This document shows positions 57,854-64,000 of a stretch of DNA of 64,000 nt, piece by piece (position 1 is the first letter of the stretch; each line of letters begins with the position of its first letter). The notes under the pieces are model-generated. The model was not told the DNA's origin. It searched no databases and worked only from the letters and a program-made list of their open reading frames with translations. Location of the stretch: assembly GCF_900066015.1 (NCBI RefSeq), contig NZ_LN890655.1, positions 248,001-312,000 on the forward strand. The letters are read 5' to 3'. Origin of the DNA: Candidatus Promineifilum breve (GTDB lineage: Bacteria > Chloroflexota > Anaerolineae > Promineifilales > Promineifilaceae). The position numbers were made by a program, and so were the translations under genes.

Positions 57854-58857
57854 AGGCCACTTCGCTCGATGTGTAACCGAAAAATTTGGGTATCCTGCGC
57901 GCCAAAGCGGTATTTATACTCTTCGCTGCCGCGCAGGAAATCGAATTCGTGCCGGCCAAGTTGAATGGCGCGTTCGACGGCCGCCGCCGTCAGCACCTGA
58001 CCGGGACTGAGCGCGGCAAAGGCGTTGGGATCGAGGCCGGAGTTGTAGACCCAGATGCGGTCTTTGTAATCGAAATTGAACAAGGTGGCGGCGCGGCGAT
58101 CCTCGACCGCCGTGAACATCAGTTGCAGCGTCCCCGCGGCCTGCGCGGCGCGGGCCACCTCGTGGAAGAGCGCGCGCCGGCCTTCGTTCAGCCAGTCGCG
58201 CTTCTCAAAGGTGCTTCTCTGCAACAGATCGAGGAAGCTATCGACTTCGCGGTCGATGTCGGTCGTCCCGTCAATGGTGGTCGTCACGACCTCGGCCCCT
58301 TCGGCGCGGCGCAACTTGCGGCTCAACTCGCGCCGTTGCTTGCTATCCAGCGTCTCCAGGTAAGCATCGAAGGTCGCCGGCAGGGGGATGACGGGACAGA
58401 CTTCGATGATGGATTCGCTAAATTTGTAATGGGGTTCCTGGGCCAGAGCGGGGAGGATGGTACGGGTGGGCGAGACGGCGGGCACGTTACAAAGGTCGAG
58501 ACATCGCCAGGGCGGCGCATCGGCCGCTGTCAGACACGCCAGCGTAGCCTGCCAAACCGCTTCGGCCTGTTCGGCGGAGGCGATCAGGTCCAAATAGTCG
58601 GTCTCTTCGACACAGCCGTTGAAATGGAGCGTGTCGCCCACCAGAAAGAAGCAACCGATGCCGGCGAGTTGGCCATCATCGTCGCGGGTTACGGCCGTCA
58701 GGAGGGTCGCGTCCGGCGGCCGCACGTGGTTCCACCAGGCGCGCTGATAGGCCAACGTCTGGAATGGGGTATCGGTCATGCCGCGGGTCGCCAATGCGTC
58801 CCATTCGGCCGATAGGGTGGTAAAAGCGGAATCGCCGACGATCAGTTCAGTTCTCAT
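57850..58857 (-). CDS. GNAT-like acyltransferase (CelD/BcsL, FemAB-related)
   Basis: 335 residues. LSAEWDALATRGMTDTPFQTLAYQRAWW at the N terminus and the C-terminal TLQLMFTAVEDRRAATLFNFDYKDRIWVYNSGLDP followed by LGRHEFDFLRGSEEYKYRFG are typical of the CelD/BcsL type GNAT proteins found with polysaccharide genes. Co-transcribed with the GT4 gene, so a role in modifying or exporting a glycan is likely but inferred. Confidence 0.85.
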   Translation of the reverse strand: MRTELIVGDSAFTTLSAEWDALATRGMTDTPFQTLAYQRAWWNHVRPPDATLLTAVTRDDDGQLAGIGCFFLVGDTLHFNGCVEETDYLDLIASAEQAEAVWQATLACLTAADAPPWRCLDLCNVPAVSPTRTILPALAQEPHYKFSESIIEVCPVIPLPATFDAYLETLDSKQRRELSRKLRRAEGAEVVTTTIDGTTDIDREVDSFLDLLQRSTFEKRDWLNEGRRALFHEVARAAQAAGTLQLMFTAVEDRRAATLFNFDYKDRIWVYNSGLDPNAFAALSPGQVLTAAAVERAIQLGRHEFDFLRGSEEYKYRFGAQDTQIFRLHIERSGL

Positions 58858-58944
58858 TGGCCCAACTTGGAAGTGCTAACGACAGACTGCAATCATTATA
58901 ACCTGTGGATCTACCCGACCACATAGGAATCGCATCAGAATTGA

Positions 58945-60414
58945 TCAATCGGCAAGGCTGGCCCACACGCGCCCGCTGCGCGGCGGCATCGTCACCGTCT
59001 GGCCGTCGGCGATGGTTTCGCCCAGCGCCGCGCCGACCGATTCTTCGGCCAGCGGCCCGGCCCCCGCGCCGCTGAGGACGAACGTTGTCGGTTGGCGCGA
59101 CGGATTGAGGGCCACCACGACCCGTTCTTCACCCAGATGTCGTTCGTAGACACAGGTTGTGCGATCGGCCAGGAGAATTTTGAACGCGCCGCGACGCAAG
59201 GCGGCCGAGCGATGGCGCAGGGCGATGAGACGCTGGACTTCCTCGCGCAGCCCCGTCTGCCAGGCGTCAGGCGCGTGCCAGGGAAAGGCGCGGCGGCAAT
59301 GGGGATCGGTGCGGCCGGTCATGCCGATCTCGTCGCCATAGTAGATGTTGGGCGCGCCCGGTACGGTCATCTGGGTTAGAAAGGCTAGTTTGGCGGTGAC
59401 GAGATCCTCCTTGGCCAGGGTCATAAACCGGGGCGTATCGTGGCTGCCGAGCATGTTCAATTGGGCCAGCACGATCTCCGGGTGGTACATCTCGTTGAAG
59501 ATACGGTTGAGTTCGCGCGCGAAGCCCTGGCCGTTGAGCATCTGGACGCGGCCGTAGCCCATCGTGATCGTCTGCGTCTGGTCGAGACGGCGGCCGATCA
59601 AGTAGCCGAAGATGGCGCGGGTGAACATGTAATTCATCTGGGCGTCGAATTGGTCCCCTTTCAGCCAGCGTTGCGCCGGTTTCCATAGCTCGCCGACGAT
59701 GTAGGCGTCGGGATTGACGGCCTTGCAACGCCGCCGGAACTCCTGCCAGAAGGCATCGTCATCGATCTCGTCCGGCACGTCGAGCCGCCAGCCGTCTATC
59801 CCGCGCTCCAGCCAATACGTCCCCACGCTCCACAGGTATTCCCGCACCGCCGGATTGTCGGTATTGAATTTGGGCAGCGACGGGATGCCCCACCAGGCGC
59901 TATAGTTGGGCGCCTGGCCGGGCACGTAGGCGTTCACCGGCCACTCGTGGACGTGAAACCACTCCGCAAAAGGGGATTCGGCTCCGGTCTCCAGCAAATG
60001 ATGGAACTGGAACAACCCCCGGCTGCAATGGTTAAACACGCCGTCGAGCACGACGCGGATGCCCCGGCGATGCGCGGCGGCCAGGAAGCGGTCGAATCCG
60101 GCATTGCCGCCCAATAACGGATCGACCTGAAAAAAGTCGTGGGCGATATAACGGTGGTTGGCGGCCGAGGAAAATATGGGATTGAAATAGATGGCGTTAA
60201 TGCCTAGATCGACCAGATAATCCAACCGGCGCTCAACTCCGGCCAGGTTGCCACCCTGAAAGCCATAGGTCGTCGGCTCGCTGCCCCATTGCTGGAAGAC
60301 CACGCCCGCCCCGGCCGCCCCCGCGCTGTCGTCCTGGTCGTCGCGAGCGAAGCGATCGGGAAAAATCTGATAGAATACGGCATCTTTAACCCAGTCCGGG
60401 GTTGAAACTAGCAT
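58945..60414 (-). CDS. GH13 family alpha-glycosidase (alpha-amylase/cyclomaltodextrinase type)
   Basis: About 489 residues. DAVFYQIFPDRFARD opens the barrel. Catalytic residues can be placed: nucleophile Asp in GWRLDVPDEID, acid Glu in YIVGELWKP and the third Asp in MLGSHDTPRF; DGVFNHCSRG is conserved region I. No signal peptide, so it probably acts on maltodextrins or glycogen in the cytosol. Two tandem ATGs (60417, 60414) follow AGGAG; I used the second. Confidence 0.9.
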   Translation of the reverse strand: MLVSTPDWVKDAVFYQIFPDRFARDDQDDSAGAAGAGVVFQQWGSEPTTYGFQGGNLAGVERRLDYLVDLGINAIYFNPIFSSAANHRYIAHDFFQVDPLLGGNAGFDRFLAAAHRRGIRVVLDGVFNHCSRGLFQFHHLLETGAESPFAEWFHVHEWPVNAYVPGQAPNYSAWWGIPSLPKFNTDNPAVREYLWSVGTYWLERGIDGWRLDVPDEIDDDAFWQEFRRRCKAVNPDAYIVGELWKPAQRWLKGDQFDAQMNYMFTRAIFGYLIGRRLDQTQTITMGYGRVQMLNGQGFARELNRIFNEMYHPEIVLAQLNMLGSHDTPRFMTLAKEDLVTAKLAFLTQMTVPGAPNIYYGDEIGMTGRTDPHCRRAFPWHAPDAWQTGLREEVQRLIALRHRSAALRRGAFKILLADRTTCVYERHLGEERVVVALNPSRQPTTFVLSGAGAGPLAEESVGAALGETIADGQTVTMPPRSGRVWASLAD

Positions 60415-60547
60415 CATCACTCCTGCGGGTCATCGCTATAATTGAGCGGCTCCGGTATTTAGATCGTCAATTTTAGGAGTATCGGGCACGAACGCCAAAC
60501 AGAACCGGCCGGTCCGCGGGAAAGCTGTAGGAAGGCGACGATAGATT

Positions 60548-61084
60548 ATGAATGATAACAAACAGGGCAGTAGCATCCTTCAACCCCTATTGATGTTCCT
60601 GGGCGCGATCCTGCTGATCGTCTATCTGGTCGGCGCGCTGAACACCGGCAACTGGCTGTGGATTCTGCCCATTCAGCCCGATTACGAACCGGCGCGTATC
60701 ATCATCCGCGATAACGGCCAGACCACGGAATTCCGGCCGGGCGATGATGGCTTCGCCGAACTGGCCGCCGCGCTGGATCTGGCTTTTGCCGATTTCTCCA
60801 ACCTCGATCTCATCCCAATCGGGCTATCCGATGAGACCTTGCAGGATTACAACGAATCGTCGCTGGTCATGGAAATCTATTACCCAAACGATATCCGCTT
60901 CAACTCCATCGTGCGCATGAGCAACGTCAATCAACTGCTCATCCCGATTGAGGGCCGCCATGCCGGCAACCGCTACGTCTTTCTGGGGGCCGATGGGCGC
61001 TGGCTGACCGGGGCGTTTGTCATGGCTAACGACCAACCTATCCGCGACGCATTGGTTTCTCTCGGTTTCGCGCCGCAGGAGTAA
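60548..61084 (+). CDS. Small single-span membrane protein of unknown function
   Basis: I do not recognise it. 178 residues, one N-terminal membrane helix (about 12-35), then a soluble region probably outside the membrane, with no Cys and few Lys (PDYEPARIIIRDNGQTTEF; DLIPIGLSDETLQDY; VMEIYYPNDIRFNSIVRM). The ybaK gene follows after three bases, so they form a small operon. Confidence 0.7.
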   Translation: MNDNKQGSSILQPLLMFLGAILLIVYLVGALNTGNWLWILPIQPDYEPARIIIRDNGQTTEFRPGDDGFAELAAALDLAFADFSNLDLIPIGLSDETLQDYNESSLVMEIYYPNDIRFNSIVRMSNVNQLLIPIEGRHAGNRYVFLGADGRWLTGAFVMANDQPIRDALVSLGFAPQE

Positions 61085-61087
61085 GCG

Positions 61088-61582
61088 ATGACCGAAAAGA
61101 CCCAGGCCATGCGCGCCCTCGAGGGCAAACGGATCGGCTATGACGTCTTGGCCTATTCCGATGAAATGCGCGATGCCGAGGAGATCGCCCGGTCGTTGGG
61201 CCTGTCGCCGGGCGAGGTCTACAAGACCCTGGTCGTCATGCCACCCGAGGGCAGCAAGAAGCCGCTGCTGGTGATGATCCCGGCCGATGCCCACCTGGAC
61301 CTGAAGAAGCTGGCGGCAGCCGTCGGCGCGAAGAAGCTCAAGATGGCGACGCAGCGCGAGGCCGAGCAATTGACCGGCTTGCAGGTGGGGGGCATTTCGG
61401 CCGTGGCGCTGCTCAATAAGCCGTTTGCCGTTTACATCCATCGCGCGGCTGAGGCGCTGCCCGTCATCTGTGTTAGCGCCGGTAAGCGCGGCCTGCAACT
61501 TCGCGTAGTAACACGGGAACTCATCAAACTGACCAACGCCCGCCCGGTAGACGTGGCGACGACGGAACCAGACCCGGATTAA
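61088..61582 (+). CDS. ybaK: Cys-tRNA(Pro)/Cys-tRNA(Cys) deacylase YbaK
   Basis: 164 residues of the canonical YbaK type: GEVYKTLVVMPPEGSKKPLLVMIPADAHLDLKKLA with the catalytic Lys, then LQVGGISAVALLNKPFAVYI and ISVSAGKRGLQL-like VICVSAGKRGLQLRV. It removes Cys wrongly attached to tRNA-Pro. AGGAG precedes the ATG. It is closer to YbaK than the relative at 11375. The stop converges with the large exported protein gene, overlapping by four bases. Confidence 0.92.
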   Translation: MTEKTQAMRALEGKRIGYDVLAYSDEMRDAEEIARSLGLSPGEVYKTLVVMPPEGSKKPLLVMIPADAHLDLKKLAAAVGAKKLKMATQREAEQLTGLQVGGISAVALLNKPFAVYIHRAAEALPVICVSAGKRGLQLRVVTRELIKLTNARPVDVATTEPDPD

Positions 61583-64000
61583 GGCCAGCCGGCCGCGACC
61601 GGCAAATAAGTACGGTGGGCGAGGGGGTCGAAGAAGACCGGGTGCAAGGTGGTGGTGGTCGTGCCGTCATCGAGATAGGCCACGGCCGGATAGAGACCGT
61701 TGATCTCGGCCGTGCGGGTCAGCGTCACTGAGGCGGTCATGGTCTCGCCCGGCAACAGTGTGCCTCGCCAGATAGCCCGCCAGGCTTCCAACCGAAATTC
61801 ACCCTGCGACGCGGCTACCGACTCTTCGATGGCCCCCAACGATTGGGGCATGGTGAGCGTGGCGGTCATGGGCCGCGTCGGGGTGGCGGCGCTATTTCTC
61901 AATACCATCGTGTAAGTGATTAGTTGGGCGGCGAACGGCTCCCCCTTGGGCGAAATGGCGATGTAGCCCGACGCGGCGGCCGACAGCGAGGAAGTCGTGA
62001 GATCGGGCGCGTCGATCCAGGTTGTGGCTGTTTTGGTGAGGCTTAGGTGGTTGAATGGGGCGGTCGACTCGGCCGCCGACAGGGGGGCGTAACCGATGGT
62101 GACGCTATTGTCAATGCGGTGGGCCTGGTCGTTGGTGGGCGCTGCGGCGGCGGTGTAGGTGAGCGAACGCTCTTCACCAGCGGCCATGACCCCCGACCAG
62201 GTTAGCTGACGTTTGGCGCGATCATACGTCCAATCGCCGGCGCTGCCGCGGAAACTCAGCGAGATCGGCAGCGTGTTGGTGACCCAGACCCGCCGCGCAA
62301 CGTCAGCCTCATTGGCCACAACGAGCGAATAGACGCGCGACTCCGACACCGGGCCGCTGCGCCGGTCAACGGTGAAAGTGCTATTGCCGAGGTCACTCAG
62401 GTAGCCGAGGACCGCTTCCATCGCCGCGGTCTGCTGCCCGGCTGGTAGCGTCTCGAACGGCAAGGCCCAAAAGACTGCGCGCCACGGCCGGCCGTTGGCC
62501 GCCGTTCCGCCGGCGGCGGTGGCGGCGACCGCGCCTTGATTGTGCCACAGGAACGGCCGGGCGTTTGCCGACGGGGCCAGTCCGTCGCTATAGTTCTGAT
62601 ACGCCCCATACGTCAGCGGTTGGCTGCTGCTTAGTTGGGGGGGAGCGCCCAAGCGCTCGTCGAAGAATGCCACCGTCGGCGTGATGGATTCCTGATAAGA
62701 GACTACACCCAGATAGTCACGGGCCAGCGCGGAATCGTGGTGGCGAAAGAGAAAATCCTGGCTGCTGAGGAACAGCCGGCCGCCGTGTTCCAGATAGTCG
62801 GTGATCGCCGCGGTTTCCTGATGCGTCAGCGCCTGGAACCAGTCGTAGCCGGTGAACCAGATCACCAATTCGTATTCGCGCAAGAAGGCGAACGATGGAC
62901 TGCCGCGTAAATCAAACGGCCAGCCGGTTTCCCAGACGTCATACGCCATTCCCAACTCATCGAGCGCTTGCTTATACACGCTTTCGGTGTGGATGAAGCG
63001 ATCATCGTCAACGATCAGCACGTAGCCGGGGGTCTTGTGGTTAATCGACAGAGCGATCGGGGTGGGGGAATCAACAGCATTCGGCCCGCGCGCCGTCAGG
63101 GCCACCTCGTGGTGGCTATCCGGCGGCTGTCCGGCGGGCACGTCAACGGTGACGACGGTATCGGCTGCGCCACAGGGCGGGATAGTCAGCGTGGGCGTCA
63201 GGACGGCCCGCGGCCACCACCCGCCACCGGCCTCAATGGCGAACGTTTGGGTCAGCACGGGGTTGAGATTGCGCAATGTGGCGGTATAGGCGTGTTGGTC
63301 GCCGCCCAGCGCGAAATCCGTCACCTCGGCCGGCTGCCAGATGGCCGCCAGGGGATCATCCGGGCCGAGCAGGACGTCGAGAGTGGTTTGCATGAGCGCG
63401 GCGCGGGCGGCGCGGCCGGAGACGCCCTCCAGGCTAAAGCCGAAATAGAGCAGCCGGAACGGCTCGCAACGCCGCGACAGCAGGGCGGCGGCCGTGCCGT
63501 CGGGGTAGAGCAAGACCGGCTGGGTCAGCGAGCCATCCCGTGGGGCCACGCGGTCGGGGGCGGTCTGGTTGCCGGCGCTGTCGGCCCCGTTCAGGGTCAA
63601 TTGATGCGCGGCAAAAGGGGTGTCCGGCGCGCCATGCAGCGGATCAGCCGGCGATGAATCGGCCAGCCATTTGGCTTTCAGATGGCGCGACCACCAGAGA
63701 GCCATCGAGCCGTTGACGCCGTCGTAATTGGCGACGTTCTGCCCGGCAATGAGCAGCCGCCCACCCAGCCCCAGATAGTCGCTGATCACGCCATTGGCGC
63801 CCAGATAGCCGGGCGAGTCGTTGGGAGCCGACCACAGGATGACATCATAAGCCGCCAACTGTTGCACGGTGGGCAATGGGGCGTAGGGGTTGGTGATCGA
63901 CCAGCGGTCGGCGAAATAGTTGTTGTCTTCCAGGGCCTGATCGTAGTAGGCGGCTTGCGAACGATATTGCCACGGGCCGGAATCGATCAGCAGCAAACGC
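61579..64000 (-). CDS. Large exported multi-domain protein (3' part; start outside window)
   Basis: About 806 codons are visible without a start. Two copies of a Rossmann-like module occur: LLIDSGPWQYRSQAAYYDQAL (first) and VLIVDDDRFIHTESVYKQAL (about 330 residues on), each with a GGRLLIAGQN or GGRLFLSSQD turn, like the ThuA/glutamine-amidotransferase-like domains. Between and after them are Ig-like beta segments; the end has DUF11-type repeats (LTKTATTWIDAPD, TMTATLTMPQSLGAIEES). The last residues THRTYLPVAAG form a short tail seen on many Chloroflexota exported proteins (my recollection). Function unknown. Confidence 0.75.
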   Translation of the reverse strand, partial: RLLLIDSGPWQYRSQAAYYDQALEDNNYFADRWSITNPYAPLPTVQQLAAYDVILWSAPNDSPGYLGANGVISDYLGLGGRLLIAGQNVANYDGVNGSMALWWSRHLKAKWLADSSPADPLHGAPDTPFAAHQLTLNGADSAGNQTAPDRVAPRDGSLTQPVLLYPDGTAAALLSRRCEPFRLLYFGFSLEGVSGRAARAALMQTTLDVLLGPDDPLAAIWQPAEVTDFALGGDQHAYTATLRNLNPVLTQTFAIEAGGGWWPRAVLTPTLTIPPCGAADTVVTVDVPAGQPPDSHHEVALTARGPNAVDSPTPIALSINHKTPGYVLIVDDDRFIHTESVYKQALDELGMAYDVWETGWPFDLRGSPSFAFLREYELVIWFTGYDWFQALTHQETAAITDYLEHGGRLFLSSQDFLFRHHDSALARDYLGVVSYQESITPTVAFFDERLGAPPQLSSSQPLTYGAYQNYSDGLAPSANARPFLWHNQGAVAATAAGGTAANGRPWRAVFWALPFETLPAGQQTAAMEAVLGYLSDLGNSTFTVDRRSGPVSESRVYSLVVANEADVARRVWVTNTLPISLSFRGSAGDWTYDRAKRQLTWSGVMAAGEERSLTYTAAAAPTNDQAHRIDNSVTIGYAPLSAAESTAPFNHLSLTKTATTWIDAPDLTTSSLSAAASGYIAISPKGEPFAAQLITYTMVLRNSAATPTRPMTATLTMPQSLGAIEESVAASQGEFRLEAWRAIWRGTLLPGETMTASVTLTRTAEINGLYPAVAYLDDGTTTTTLHPVFFDPLAHRTYLPVAAGWP

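Overview
The window is GC-rich bacterial chromosome, densely coding, with most genes on the minus strand. The gene content suggests a Chloroflexota bacterium of the Anaerolineae type: an EAD-STAND NTPase, a DUF1385 protein, a MoxR/DUF58/BatA cluster, lipoproteins with Thr/Pro-rich linkers, and a large secreted protein with a short aromatic-LP C-terminal tail. That assignment is an impression from gene content (about 0.6), not a phylogenetic result. I see no tRNA, rRNA, CRISPR array, transposase or phage gene.

Layout. 1-945: 5' part of a secreted subtilisin-like protease, cut by the window edge. 1183-3738: a wax ester synthase/DGAT-type acyltransferase and, divergently, a 6-phosphogluconate dehydrogenase. 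3856-7019: a two-gene unit made of an EAD-nSTAND-TM-FGE protein and a small unrecognised partner. 7093-21719: a long minus-strand branched-chain amino acid locus read ilvB-ilvN-ilvC-leuA-methyltransferase-leuC-leuD-cimA-ybaK-leuB-lhgO-ilvD. 22040-31172: a PucR-type regulator, a sensor kinase and response regulator, pyruvate dehydrogenase pdhA-pdhB-pdhC, and thrB. 31225-39613: a molybdopterin oxidoreductase, DUF1385 protein, Rieske protein, sugar dehydrogenase, citrate synthase, rfbB and nudC. 39623-44442: a MoxR-DUF58-BatA cluster. 44500-47726: an ABC-F protein with a leader ORF, and a divergent binding lipoprotein. 47657-56425: an energy-converting group 4 [NiFe]-hydrogenase-like operon with Mrp-like membrane modules and its maturation protease. 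56549-64000: a glycosyltransferase, a GNAT-like protein, a GH13 enzyme, a second YbaK protein and a large exported protein that runs off the window.

The clearest regulatory discovery is a pair of ribosome-dependent attenuators built to the same plan. Upstream of ilvB lies a 28-codon leader ORF (21633-21719) crowded with Leu, Val and Ile codons, followed by an intrinsic terminator. The last sense codons of the leader are exactly complementary to the left arm and loop of that terminator. Upstream of the ABC-F gene a 31-codon leader ORF (46222-46317) ends in codons complementary to the left arm of a terminator just before the ABC-F start. In both, a ribosome that reaches the stop codon would mask the antiterminator arm, and a ribosome stalled earlier would leave it free.

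In the branched-chain locus, each of the five gaps longer than 50 bases holds a long palindrome or short-word tandem repeat; the other junctions are tight or overlapping. Both CimA and LeuA are present, so LeuCD and LeuB may serve isoleucine as well as leucine synthesis. The hydrogenase operon is preceded by a perfect CRP/FNR-type palindrome and a second palindrome overlapping a probable promoter.
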